DNA from: CBDDEH01 sp965226865
Lineage (GTDB): Bacteria; Chloroflexota; Dehalococcoidia; Lucifugimonadales; JAGWBF01
Assembly: GCA_965226865.1 (NCBI GenBank)
Contig: CBDDEH010000004.1
Location: 1,116,001 to 1,180,000 of the forward strand
Reading direction: 5' to 3'
Length of the DNA stretch: 64,000 nt
In this document: piece by piece, positions 17,949 through 26,294 of the stretch
How positions within the stretch are numbered: position 1 is the stretch's first letter
Layout: each line of letters opens with the position of its first letter
The notes under the pieces: model-generated
The model's input: only the letters and a program-made list of their open reading frames with translations
Told to the model about the DNA's origin: nothing
The model's database searches: none
Translations under genes and position numbers: made by a program

Positions 17949-18386
17949 TTGGGAGAGACTGTATTCCTGAGCAATGTAAAGATATTCAAACAACTTAACG
18001 AAGATGCCAGAAACCATGTGGCATCCAAGATGAGCATCGTCTCCCACCCTGCGGAGACTGTCGTTATCAAAGACGGCGATCCCGTCGACGGCCTTTATGT
18101 CATAAAAGGCGGCGCGGCCAAAGTGACCAAGGCGGCAGACAAAGGGGGACTAGACGCACCCTTGATTTACCTTCACGAGGGTGACAGCTTTGGCGAAGTG
18201 GGGTTGGTGGATGGCCTGCCACGCTCAGCCAGCGTTACTGCTCAAACTCGCCTGGAGTGCTACTTTCTTGGGCGAGACGATTTCTCGGCTATCCTAGATG
18301 AAAACCCTCAGATATGCTTGGGCTTACTGTCAGCCCTGGCTTCCATGGTGCGTAACTCCAACCAGATGATCGCGGAGCTCATTTGA
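17949..18386 (+). CDS. cyclic-nucleotide-binding (CRP-like) domain protein without HTH
   Basis: The 145 residues form a single cNMP-binding beta-roll: FLSNVKIFKQL, GDPVDGLYVIKGGAAKV, and a phosphate-binding-cassette-like GDSFGEVGLVDGLPRSASVTA, which has the Arg and Ser/Ala expected of nucleotide binders. There is no DNA-binding helix-turn-helix after it, so it is unlikely to be a CRP-type transcription factor by itself. The start is TTG 17949 with GAGGTAGG upstream. It has its own promoter and faces mrp tail to tail. Confidence 0.85.
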   Translation: MGETVFLSNVKIFKQLNEDARNHVASKMSIVSHPAETVVIKDGDPVDGLYVIKGGAAKVTKAADKGGLDAPLIYLHEGDSFGEVGLVDGLPRSASVTAQTRLECYFLGRDDFSAILDENPQICLGLLSALASMVRNSNQMIAELI

Positions 18387-18726
18387 CGAGGCGCTTCGCT
18401 CATGGTGAGCCCTTCGTCCAGCTCAGGACGGGCTTTGTCGAACCATCCTCCAACTCCCGCTCCTGGTGAGCCCCGTCGAACCACGAGGCCCTTTCGACCA
18501 TCCCCCTTGACCCTCTTCCTCCAGGAAGGGGGAAGAAGTAGAAAATGGGGGACACCCCCATACCCCAGGCATCCCGACGTCGGGATGCACCTCAAGTACC
18601 AATTCCACAGGACATTCTCAGGGTGAGCGGTATGAACACGACGGAATTTGTGGGCGAGGAGCTAGGCTGCTTCCTTGCGTCGGTAGGCCTAAGGCTAAGC
18701 GTTGTTCCGGAGGAAGAGGCGAGGGG
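18387..18726. other. 340-bp convergent intergenic region with repeat copies and hairpins
   Basis: No gene is seen here. The region holds degenerate copies of the intergenic repeat (18391-18447 and 18456-18488), a hairpin TGGGGG-aca-CCCCCA (18546-18560), a perfect 20-bp palindrome GCATCCCGACGTCGGGATGC (18569-18588), and a copy of AGGCTGCTTCCTTGC (18664-18678) that recurs at the mrp stop. The hairpins could end transcription from both converging genes. Confidence 0.6.
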
Positions 18727-19536
18727 TTAGGCTGCTTCCTTGCCAAGGTCTTTGAGGCTGGCCTTCATTCCCTCGATGATGCCCTGATACTCGCCCTTGA
18801 CCTCTTTGTTGGATAGAGCCGTCGGTTTGGAGCCGTCCAGGTAGTCGGACCTCAGGGCGAGTGACCCAAGAAAGGGTAGCCCTAACTCGGCGGACAATTC
18901 CTCGCCACCACCTGCGCCAAATATATCACCAGTATAATTCTCGACGACCCCCAGGACGTTAACCTTCAGCTTCCTGATCATGTTGATGCAACGCTTTGCG
19001 TCGAGAACCGCAACAGGTTGAGGCGTGGTGACGACGATGAAACCATCCAATGGCAAGGTCTGCATTATCGTAAGGGGAGCGTCTGAGGTTCCGGGTGGCA
19101 GGTCTACTATAAGATAGTCCAAGTCTCCCCATTCGGTCATCTGGAGGAACTGGTTGATGGCGTTATGGATCATTGGACCGCGCCAGATAATGGCCTCGTT
19201 CTCGTCCTGCTGGAAGAAGGCCATTGAGACGACCTTTACGCCATGCTTCTGGGAAGGAACGATCGTACCGTTCTGGTAAACAGGTTTGTCGGATACACCC
19301 AGTATCTTGGTGACGTTTGGGCAATCGATGTCCACGTCAAGAAGGCCGACGCGTTTGCCCTGGTCTGCTAGAGTCGCGGCGAGGTTGACGGCGATGGTGG
19401 TCTTACCGACGCCTCCCTTGCCACTATACACCGCTACCCGTGACTTTATTCCCTCGAGGCGTTGGGTAACCTGACGCTTCTGCTGCCAGGACTTCTTGAT
19501 CGCTTCGAGCTTGGCCTTTTCCTGCTGTGTTGTCAT
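18727..19536 (-). CDS. mrp: Mrp/NBP35-family ATPase, Fe-S cluster carrier
   Basis: P-loop ATPase of the MinD/Mrp group that delivers [Fe-S] clusters. The 269 residues have the deviant Walker A GKGGVGKTT (39-47), DVDIDCPNVTKILG and DYLIVDLPPGTSD. The usual CPxC cluster-bridging motif, normally between VEN(M/Y) and the DIFG segment, is absent: here VENYTGDIFGAGGGEEL runs straight through. The gene follows the MIP18-like gene by 21 bp on the same strand, a known partnership, and shares the promoter at 19906-19935. Confidence 0.9.
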   Translation of the reverse strand: MTTQQEKAKLEAIKKSWQQKRQVTQRLEGIKSRVAVYSGKGGVGKTTIAVNLAATLADQGKRVGLLDVDIDCPNVTKILGVSDKPVYQNGTIVPSQKHGVKVVSMAFFQQDENEAIIWRGPMIHNAINQFLQMTEWGDLDYLIVDLPPGTSDAPLTIMQTLPLDGFIVVTTPQPVAVLDAKRCINMIRKLKVNVLGVVENYTGDIFGAGGGEELSAELGLPFLGSLALRSDYLDGSKPTALSNKEVKGEYQGIIEGMKASLKDLGKEAA

Positions 19537-19557
19537 CGATTGCTAAAAGGCCTTGAA

Positions 19558-19869
19558 CTAATCCAGACCGAGTAGCTTCTTACCGTCTTCTGTAATCAGG
19601 TCGGGACTCCAGGGCGGGTCGAAAACCATCTCCACCTGGACGTCCTCGATCCCGTCCAGGTCGGCTACCGCCCACTCGGCCTGCTGGGCTATCTGGGGCC
19701 CCATGCCACACCCAGGCGCCGTAAGGGTCATCTGGACGTAGACGGTCCCTTCATTAATCTTCACTTCGTAGATAAGGCCCAGATCGACGACGTTGACCGG
19801 AATCTCCGGGTCATAGACGTTCTTGAGAGCGCCGATTACGTTTTCTTGGGTTAATGTCGCGTCTGCCAT
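19558..19869 (-). CDS. MIP18/DUF59-family metal-sulfur cluster assembly protein
   Basis: SufT-like small protein of 103 residues. The family motifs PEIPVNVVDLGLIYEV, LTAPGCGMG and FDPPWSPDLITEDG are all present, including the Cys of GCGM that is important in this family. I chose ATG 19869 because GGAGGAG lies directly before it and the promoter at 19906-19935 is just upstream; a longer frame to 19935 would overlap that promoter. It is the first gene of a two-gene Fe-S unit with mrp. Confidence 0.92.
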   Translation of the reverse strand: MADATLTQENVIGALKNVYDPEIPVNVVDLGLIYEVKINEGTVYVQMTLTAPGCGMGPQIAQQAEWAVADLDGIEDVQVEMVFDPPWSPDLITEDGKKLLGLD

Positions 19870-19905
19870 TTCTCCTCCACGATTTTGGGTAGGACCGCTA
19901 TCTAG

Positions 19906-19935
19906 ATTGTACTCAAAGTCGACCGACTGTGTCAA
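19906..19935 (-). promoter_or_regulatory. sigma-70-type promoter of the MIP18-mrp operon
   Basis: On the minus strand: TTGACA (19935-19930), an 18-bp spacer, and TACAAT (19911-19906). The MIP18 start is 36 bp downstream. Confidence 0.7.
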
Positions 19936-19952
19936 TTTTAATGTACCAACTC

Positions 19953-20945
19953 CTACTTGCCCAGGGCCTTAAGGATAAGTCTTTCCGCCATTTCACGTGC
20001 TGGAGACAACGCAATAGTGAACAAATTGCCCCTATTGCTAACGATTACGTGGAATTCGTCGACGGGCGAAGTATGATACGCCTTAGCACTCCCCTCGGAG
20101 CCTGATACCGAAACCTTGCGCAGTCCCGCGCGAGACGAGGCGCCGCCAAATATGAATGAAACCAGAAAATTCGGGTACGACGAGCGGGTCGCCAACACAA
20201 CACCCTGATGGGAGTTCTCAAGCAGGGAGTCCTTGTGAAGCTGGTCCAGGTTGGTTTCTTCCTCGGTTGAGTAGAGACCAAATACCACATTCTCTATCCT
20301 GGCAGAGCTGGCGAAACGCCTCAAGAAACCGGCCTCGGAGGCTACGTCGCGTTCAAGGTAGCCCAGCAGGTCCGTCCCTAGCCGGCCAAACCCCGCGGCC
20401 ACCGGCTCTCCGACGGGGACCTCCGGCAGCAGATTGTACAACACCCATGCATCGGGATAGACGTCTTGTATCTTTACGTACCTATCTTCATTTATGCTAG
20501 CCCTAAGGGCCTCGATCCAATCTCCACCTCCGTAAAACACGTACACCGTGTTTCCATCAATGCTGTAGGAGAGCTTGGTATCGGTTTCCTCTAGCTCGGT
20601 GATGAGCCATAGGGCGGTCTCCGCATCCGTAAACTCATACCCTATGCCATAGACGCTGGGACTGGAGCTTACCCACACCTTCAGGTTCTCCATCTCTACT
20701 TGTCGTGGTGAATCGGAGCTGGGTCTAAAGCCCGGCACCAGCTTGTCGGCGGGAGATATCAAGGGAGCGGTCCTGCTCAAATACAGGTATCCGCCCAGAT
20801 CAACATTCGGGATCGGAGTATCTCTGAAACCATCCGGGAGGGCGGCGTCTCGAGGCTCGATCCCGGTGCTGCAAGCCAGGGCACCAACGGCCGCAAGCAA
20901 GACGAGCAGGACGAGGCCGACGAAAGGGGATGGGGACTTAGGCAA
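19953..20945 (-). CDS. predicted lipoprotein, function unknown
   Basis: No family recognised. A TTG at 20945, with GGAG a few bases upstream, gives a clean type II signal peptide (SPSPFVGLVLLVLLAAVGALAC, lipid Cys near residue 25) and about 330 residues starting 23 bp after uvrB. A longer frame to 21023 would overlap uvrB and bury the signal. The mature part looks globular and soluble (TETALWLITELEE, VYVFYGGGDWIEAL, FIFGGASSRAGL), with no repeats or transmembrane segment. Its position suggests it is transcribed from the uvrB unit. Confidence 0.75.
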   Translation of the reverse strand: MPKSPSPFVGLVLLVLLAAVGALACSTGIEPRDAALPDGFRDTPIPNVDLGGYLYLSRTAPLISPADKLVPGFRPSSDSPRQVEMENLKVWVSSSPSVYGIGYEFTDAETALWLITELEETDTKLSYSIDGNTVYVFYGGGDWIEALRASINEDRYVKIQDVYPDAWVLYNLLPEVPVGEPVAAGFGRLGTDLLGYLERDVASEAGFLRRFASSARIENVVFGLYSTEEETNLDQLHKDSLLENSHQGVVLATRSSYPNFLVSFIFGGASSRAGLRKVSVSGSEGSAKAYHTSPVDEFHVIVSNRGNLFTIALSPAREMAERLILKALGK

Positions 20946-20967
20946 AGCTCTCCAACCATAGCCCTTG

Positions 20968-22989
20968 CTAGCCGGGCTCTTTGGATGAAACGGGAGATAA
21001 GGGTGCCGTTTCGTCCAGGGCAAGCAGCCTTCTCAGCTCGACAATTTCGTCCCGTAGCATGGCGGCTTTCTCGAACTCCAGACCCCTGGCAGCGGCTCTC
21101 ATCTGGACCTCCAGGTCTTTAACCACGCGGAACAGCTCATCCCTGGACATAGACTGCCTGTTGGTGACGTACGGAGCTCGGGTTTCAGCTACACCCTTGA
21201 CCCGGTCAGTGATATCCTTGACCGCCTTCTTAATGCCCTGGGGCGTTATTCCGTGTTCGACGTTGTAGGCGTTTTGGATAGTGCGGCGCCGGGATGTTTC
21301 GTCGAGGGCCCGTCGCATCGAATTTGTAATCGCATCGGCATACATGATAACGTGGCCTTCTTCGTGGCGGGCCGCCCTCCCTATCATCTGTATCAAAGAG
21401 GACTCGGAGCGTAAATAGCCCTCTTTATCTGCGTCCAGGACAACCACGAGGCTAACTTCAGGCAGGTCAAGGCCCTCCCGCAGCAGGTTTATTCCCACGA
21501 CGACGTCGTAGACGCCCAGGCGCAGGTCCCTGAGTATCTCGCTGCGTTCCAGGGTCTGGATGTCGGAATGTAGATAATGGTTCCTGACGCCCATCTCCTG
21601 GAGGTAGTCAGCCAGCTCTTCAGCCATCCGTTTGGTAAGGGTGGTTACCAAACATCTTTCACCCTTCTCTACCCGGGCCTGTATCTGGTGCATCAAATCG
21701 TCTATCTGTCCCTGGGTTGGTTTTACCTCGACAGTCGGGTCGAGCAGCCCCGTGGGGCGGATGACCTGCTCGACTACTTGGGCGCTAACCTCCATCTCGT
21801 AAGGGCCGGGGGTGGCCGAGACGAAGACAGCCTGGTTAACCCTTTCTTCGAACTCCCTGAAGTTGAGTGGCCTGTTGTCCATTGCCGAGGGAAGCCTGAA
21901 GCCAAAGTCTACAAGCGTCTGCTTACGTGACTTGTCCCCATGATACATCCCACGTATCTGAGGCACCGTCATATGGGACTCGTCGATGAACATCAGGAAG
22001 TCCTTGGGAAAGTAGTCCAGAAGTGTCCATGGAGCGCTACCGGGTCCTCGGCGAGACAGGTGTCTCGAGTAGTTCTCGATGCCTGAGCAAAACCCAGCTT
22101 CGCGCAACATCTCCAGGTCGTAATTAGTGCGAGACTCGAGACGTGCGGCCTCGAGCAGCTTACCCTGGGCCTTGAGACCTTTGACCCTCTCCTCCATCTC
22201 GGCCTCGATGTCCTGAAGGGCCATGATCAGCTTCTCCCTGGGGGTTACGAAATGCTTGGCGGGATAGATTTCTATCTCCTGCCGGTGGGCAAGGATCTCA
22301 CCGGTGAGAGGATCGATTTCCACGATGCGCTCAATCTCATCGCCGAAGAACTGTATCCGCAGGGCCACCTCTTCGTATGCCGGATAAAGCTCCAGGGTAT
22401 CTCCACGTATCCTGAATTTGCCCCGGGTGACATCGACGCCATTGCGTTCGTATTGCATGTCGACGAGCTGTCTGACAAGGCGGCTGCGGTTGCGCATCTC
22501 GCCGACTTTTACGCCGGCTACGAAGGCATAGAAGTCCTGGGGATCACCCAGGCCGAATATGCAGGAGACGGATGCGACGATAAGCACGTCGCGACGGGTC
22601 AAGAGGGACCTGGTCGCCGAAAGGCGGAGCTTGTCCAGCTCCTCGTTGATGTCGGCGTCCTTGGCGATATAGGTGTCTGTTGAAGGGACGTAGGCCTCGG
22701 GCTGGTAGTAGTCGTAGTAGGAGACGAAATACTCTACGGCGTTGTCCGGAAAGAACTCCCTGAACTCGGTGGCCAACTGGGCCGCCAGGGTCTTGTTGTG
22801 GGCCATGACTAGGGTGGGCCTCTGGACCCGCTCTACGATGCTGGCCATGGCGAAGGTCTTGCCGCTGCCTGTGACCCCCTTGAGGGTCTGATAGTGGTCG
22901 GCCCGTTCTACGCCCTCAACCAGCATATCCACGGCTTGAGGCTGGTCGCCGGTGAGCTTAAATTCGGAAACTATCTTGAAATCAGGCAT
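20968..22989 (-). CDS. uvrB: excinuclease ABC subunit B
   Basis: DNA-damage-verifying helicase-like subunit of nucleotide excision repair. The protein of 673 residues from ATG 22989 contains Walker A GVTGSGKT (38-45), the beta-hairpin region VSYYDYYQPEAYVP, helicase motifs including DESH and QMIGRAARH, and a C-terminal UVR domain (LEFEKAAMLRDEIVELRRLL) that binds UvrC. The frame continues upstream of 22989 but that part is not UvrB-like and would overlap ruvA. It lies 13 bp after ruvA in a minus-strand repair block. Confidence 0.96.
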   Translation of the reverse strand: MPDFKIVSEFKLTGDQPQAVDMLVEGVERADHYQTLKGVTGSGKTFAMASIVERVQRPTLVMAHNKTLAAQLATEFREFFPDNAVEYFVSYYDYYQPEAYVPSTDTYIAKDADINEELDKLRLSATRSLLTRRDVLIVASVSCIFGLGDPQDFYAFVAGVKVGEMRNRSRLVRQLVDMQYERNGVDVTRGKFRIRGDTLELYPAYEEVALRIQFFGDEIERIVEIDPLTGEILAHRQEIEIYPAKHFVTPREKLIMALQDIEAEMEERVKGLKAQGKLLEAARLESRTNYDLEMLREAGFCSGIENYSRHLSRRGPGSAPWTLLDYFPKDFLMFIDESHMTVPQIRGMYHGDKSRKQTLVDFGFRLPSAMDNRPLNFREFEERVNQAVFVSATPGPYEMEVSAQVVEQVIRPTGLLDPTVEVKPTQGQIDDLMHQIQARVEKGERCLVTTLTKRMAEELADYLQEMGVRNHYLHSDIQTLERSEILRDLRLGVYDVVVGINLLREGLDLPEVSLVVVLDADKEGYLRSESSLIQMIGRAARHEEGHVIMYADAITNSMRRALDETSRRRTIQNAYNVEHGITPQGIKKAVKDITDRVKGVAETRAPYVTNRQSMSRDELFRVVKDLEVQMRAAARGLEFEKAAMLRDEIVELRRLLALDETAPLSPVSSKEPG

Positions 22990-23002
22990 GTTATTACACT
23001 TA

Positions 23003-23584
23003 TTAACCCGCGATCTGCTGGAAGGCGCGACGGATTTTCTCCTCCAACGGAACTCCATCGAGGCTTCCAGCGCCGCTAACCATTCGCCTGGACTCCGCCG
23101 CCGAATAGCCCAATGCCATGAGCGCGGCCACCACGTCTCCATGGTCTTCCCCAACCATTAAAGGCACCTCGGAAAAGGTCTTTTCCAGCTTCCCCTTCAG
23201 CTCCAGGACAAGCCGTCCCGCTCCCTTTTTTCCAACTCCGGGAACCCTACTCAGAGTATCCAAATCTCCTGTCGCGACGGCGGTAACAAGGGAGCCGGGA
23301 CCTAGAGTGGACAAAAGAGCAAGGGATATCCTGGGCCCGATACCTGAGACCTTGCATAGCATCTGGAACATATTGAGGGCCTCGGCGGAGGAAAAACCGT
23401 ATAGCACGGCCTCGTCGTCCCTTATGAAAAGGCGAGTGTGAAGATGCACCTCCTCGCCCCTTTCCCCGAGGTTCTGAACGGTCGATGTTGGAACTGATAT
23501 CTGAAGGGTAACGCTACCGCCGATTCGTACCTGGACCCAGTCGGGCCCCTTCTCTTCGAGAACACCTGTAATGCCGGAGATCAA
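23003..23584 (-). CDS. ruvA: Holliday junction branch migration protein RuvA
   Basis: Junction-binding subunit of the RuvAB branch-migration motor. It has an N-terminal OB fold (ISGITGVLEEKGPDWV), helix-hairpin-helix motifs (MLCKVSGIGPRISLALLS, LSRVPGVGKKGAGRL) and a C-terminal RuvB-contacting domain (ALMALGYSAAESRRMV). The chosen start is TTG 23584, which overlaps the ruvC stop as TTGA and gives 193 residues. A longer frame adds a tail not found in RuvA. Confidence 0.94.
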   Translation of the reverse strand: MISGITGVLEEKGPDWVQVRIGGSVTLQISVPTSTVQNLGERGEEVHLHTRLFIRDDEAVLYGFSSAEALNMFQMLCKVSGIGPRISLALLSTLGPGSLVTAVATGDLDTLSRVPGVGKKGAGRLVLELKGKLEKTFSEVPLMVGEDHGDVVAALMALGYSAAESRRMVSGAGSLDGVPLEEKIRRAFQQIAG

Positions 23585-24111
23585 GGTTGCGCCTCTTGGC
23601 CAGGGCTGATTTGCCGATCCAGAACTTCGCCGAACTGAACTTCCCGTATGTGGCACAGGGCGATGGCCAGGGCGTCGGCCGCGTCGGATGGGGAAGGCAC
23701 CTCTTCTAGATCGAGGATTATTTTAACCATCTGCTGTACCTGATCCTTGGTTGCGCCACCGTGGTCGGCCACGGTCAGCTTGACCTGAGCCGGCGAGTAA
23801 CGCTTGATGGGGATATCCAATCCTCCGCCCGCTATCAGGACCAGGGCTTGGGCTTGGCCTATTGCCAGAGCAGAGGCCACAAACTGGTTTTCCCCTTTGC
23901 CCATGAAAGGCTCCTCAACGGCGATGGCGTCTGGTTGCCAGAGATTTACCATATTGATGACGTGAGTATAGAGCTGGTACAGGCGCCTCTCTATCGGCAT
24001 CGACGATTTTAGAGAAACAGCGCCCCAGTCTTCGGCCACGGTCTCATCGTCCCAGCTAACAAGCCCATAGCCCATGGAGATGGTCCCAGGGTCGATGCCC
24101 AGAACGCGCAA
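23581..24111 (-). CDS. ruvC: crossover junction endodeoxyribonuclease RuvC
   Basis: Holliday-junction resolvase with an RNase H-like fold. The 176 residues show the first catalytic Asp in LGIDPGT, a Glu in AVEEPFMGKGE and the C-terminal acidic pair in SDAADALAIALCH. The stop overlaps the ruvA start by 4 bp and yebC ends 8 bp before its own start, so yebC-ruvC-ruvA-uvrB form one unit. ruvB is separate, beyond the yebC promoter. Confidence 0.95.
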   Translation of the reverse strand: MRVLGIDPGTISMGYGLVSWDDETVAEDWGAVSLKSSMPIERRLYQLYTHVINMVNLWQPDAIAVEEPFMGKGENQFVASALAIGQAQALVLIAGGGLDIPIKRYSPAQVKLTVADHGGATKDQVQQMVKIILDLEEVPSPSDAADALAIALCHIREVQFGEVLDRQISPGQEAQP

Positions 24112-24119
24112 TGTGCGGT

Positions 24120-24878
24120 CTAACCTTCTTTGCTGTACTTTTCCAGAACTTCTTCCGGGAAGTCGGCGTTACTATACACCTTCTGAACATCAAGCAAATC
24201 TTCGAGGGCGTCGAGAAGCTTGAGGTTTTGTTGGGCATCCTTTTCTTCGAGGCGGACAGTTGACTTGGGGATCATAGACATCTCCGCTGAGGAGGTGGGA
24301 ACTTCGAGCCGCTCCAATTCCTTGCGCACGGCTTGCAGGGCTTCCGGCTGGGTGTAGATCTCGATCGATTTGCCGTCGATGTCCACATCCTCCGCACCCG
24401 CGTCGATGGCCTGGAGCGCTATGTCTTCAGCCTGGCCTTCATCGACGTCGGAGGCGATGACTCCCTTGGACTCGAAGTTCCAGGCGACACATCCCGCCTC
24501 TCCCAGGTTGCCGCCAGCCCTGGAAAACGTGGCCCGGATATCGGAGGCAGTACGATTGCGGTTGGATGTGAGTGCCAAAAGCATGATAGCGGTGCCACCG
24601 GGACCGTATCCCTCGTAGATCACTTCCTCCAGTTCCTCGTCGCCACCTCCACCGGAAGACCGCGTGACGGCCCTTTCAATAGTGTCCATAGGCATATTGT
24701 TGGATTTGGCTTTGTCGATGGCGAGACGAAGGCGGAAGTTCATATCCGGATCTGAACCGCCCCCCTGCTTGACAGCTATAGCGATGTCCCTGCTCAGTTT
24801 GGTGAAGAGCTGGCCCCTGCGGGCGTCAGCTGCACCCTTCTGATGCTTGATCGTAGACCATTTTGAATGACCGGACAT
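24120..24878 (-). CDS. yebC: YebC/PmpR-family protein (TACO1-like)
   Basis: Member of the YebC family, described both as a transcriptional regulator and as a factor that relieves ribosome stalling. The 252-codon frame from ATG 24878 begins MSGHSKWSTIKHQKGAAD, the family hallmark, followed by NNMPMDTIERA and EVIYEGYGPGGTAIM. An upstream in-frame ATG (24938) would lie on the promoter and was rejected. Its frequent neighbourhood with ruvC is seen here. Confidence 0.94.
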   Translation of the reverse strand: MSGHSKWSTIKHQKGAADARRGQLFTKLSRDIAIAVKQGGGSDPDMNFRLRLAIDKAKSNNMPMDTIERAVTRSSGGGGDEELEEVIYEGYGPGGTAIMLLALTSNRNRTASDIRATFSRAGGNLGEAGCVAWNFESKGVIASDVDEGQAEDIALQAIDAGAEDVDIDGKSIEIYTQPEALQAVRKELERLEVPTSSAEMSMIPKSTVRLEEKDAQQNLKLLDALEDLLDVQKVYSNADFPEEVLEKYSKEG

Positions 24879-24909
24879 ATTAGTCTCTCGTTGGGTTGGG
24901 GATAATCGA

Positions 24910-24938
24910 ATTTTATCACCCCCATATCTGTCGGTCAA
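24910..24938 (-). promoter_or_regulatory. sigma-70-type promoter of the yebC-ruvC-ruvA-uvrB operon
   Basis: On the minus strand: TTGACC (24938-24933), a 17-bp spacer, and TAAAAT (24915-24910), followed 31 bp later by the yebC ATG. Confidence 0.7.
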
Positions 24939-24969
24939 AGAATAGAAGGCCGCTGGGAGGAACTCACAC

Positions 24970-25136
24970 CCGCTGATGGTAATCCGCCTTAGGCGGACGA
25001 ACCAGAGCGGACATGCGCTCCCCTTCGACGATGCTCAGGGTGAGCGGGTTTAGGTGTTTTACCCTACTGACGGCGAGCCCCTCTTTGATCCGACACCACC
25101 CGCACCCGCTCGTGGTGAGCCAGTCGAACCATGAGC
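24970..25136. repeat. intergenic repeat elements between yebC and ruvB
   Basis: Contains a type B unit CTCCCCTTCGACGATGCTCAGGGTGAGCGG at about 25018-25047 (matching 34792-34820 in reverse) preceded by a type A end (GAACCAGAGCGG, 24999-25010). A type A copy CCGCTCGTGGTGAGC...GTCGAACCATGAGC lies at 25106-25136. No coding potential was seen. Confidence 0.6.
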
Positions 25137-25163
25137 CACAGAACCGCTCCCCATCCGTGCGTA

Positions 25164-25205
25164 TTGACGCACTATAGCTAGGCTCATACAATGAGCCTAG
25201 CTATA
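25164..25205 (+). promoter_or_regulatory. ruvB promoter with a perfect 15-bp inverted repeat over the -10
   Basis: TTGACG (25164-25169), a 17-bp spacer, and TACAAT (25187-25192). A perfect inverted repeat, arms TATAGCTAGGCTCAT (25173-25187) and ATGAGCCTAGCTATA (25191-25205) with a 3-nt centre, spans the spacer, the -10 and the expected transcription start. Because most of the left arm is not transcribed, it is best read as a protein-binding operator in DNA rather than an RNA hairpin. Confidence 0.7.
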
Positions 25206-25219
25206 TCCATGAGCGAGAC

Positions 25220-26248
25220 ATGGTAGAACGAGTTATATCGGCCAAGTCCGTCCAGGAAGATGACACCCTCGACTCCTCCTTGAGGCCAAAGCGGCTGAAG
25301 GACTTTGTCGGCCAGCAGAAGGTGAAGGACAATCTCAACATCTCCATGCAGGCGTCGAAAATGCGGGGGGAGTCTCTAGATCACATCATCGTATATGGGC
25401 CTCCTGGACTGGGTAAGACGACGCTGGCCAACATCATCGCCCAGGAGATGGGTGTAAACGTCAAAGTCTCATCGGGGCCGGCCATCGAACGTGCCGGGGA
25501 CATGGCCGCCATACTTACCAGCCTGAACAAAGGAGACGTGTTCTTCATAGACGAGATTCACAGGCTCAGTCGTGTGGTGGAGGAGGTGCTATACCCAGCT
25601 ATGGAGGACTTTTTCCTGTCATGGGTGGTAGGAAAGGGATTGAAAGCCACCAATGTGAACCTGCGCATAAATCCCTTTACGCTGATAGGCGCCACGACAA
25701 GATATGCCATGGTTAGCCCGCCGCTGCGGGACAGGTTCGGCACAGTGCTCCGGCTGGACTTCTATGACCCGCAGGCCATGGGCGATATCGTAAAACGGTC
25801 GGCCAGAATACTCGAGGTGCCGATAGACGATGCCGGAATAACTCAAATATCAACCAGGGCGAGAGGAACGCCAAGGGTAGCCAACCGGCTTCTAAAACGC
25901 ACACGAGATTATGCCCAGGTCGTGGCCGATGGTAGAATAACGGAAGCGACGGCACTAGAGGCCTTGGGCAAGCTGGAGGTCGATCCCTTGGGCCTCGACG
26001 AAATCGACCACCGCCTGCTGGAGAGCATAATCGACAAATTCTCCGGCGGACCTGTAGGGCTGGACACGCTTGCAGCATCGGTGGGCGAAGACGCGGATAC
26101 TATCATGGACATATATGAGCCCTATTTGCTCCAGCTCGGCTTCCTCGAGCGTACACCCCGGGGACGTCAAGCCACCCAGCTAGCATACGAGCATTTGGGT
26201 AAGGAATATGCTGGCAAGGCCGGACTCAATCAGGGAAAGCTCCTGTAA
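25220..26248 (+). CDS. ruvB: Holliday junction branch migration ATPase RuvB
   Basis: AAA+ hexameric motor of RuvAB. The 342 residues have Walker A GPPGLGKTT, Walker B FFIDEIHRL, sensor 1 LIGATTR, an arginine finger in PLRDRFG and a C-terminal winged helix (GFLERTPRGRQATQLAYEHLG). It is divergent from yebC-ruvC-ruvA-uvrB, so RuvA and RuvB are made from different promoters here. The strong palindrome on its promoter suggests separate, probably damage-responsive, control. Confidence 0.96.
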   Translation: MVERVISAKSVQEDDTLDSSLRPKRLKDFVGQQKVKDNLNISMQASKMRGESLDHIIVYGPPGLGKTTLANIIAQEMGVNVKVSSGPAIERAGDMAAILTSLNKGDVFFIDEIHRLSRVVEEVLYPAMEDFFLSWVVGKGLKATNVNLRINPFTLIGATTRYAMVSPPLRDRFGTVLRLDFYDPQAMGDIVKRSARILEVPIDDAGITQISTRARGTPRVANRLLKRTRDYAQVVADGRITEATALEALGKLEVDPLGLDEIDHRLLESIIDKFSGGPVGLDTLAASVGEDADTIMDIYEPYLLQLGFLERTPRGRQATQLAYEHLGKEYAGKAGLNQGKLL

Positions 26249-26294
26249 AGTATCTGGTGCATCTACAGTCATACATTAGACAAGGAATGGAACT

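Noticed and set aside
18391..18490. Repeated GGTGAGC...GTCGAACC units considered as a CRISPR array
   Set aside because: Units are few, unequal in length, in both orientations at distant loci, and not separated by uniform spacers. There are no cas genes.
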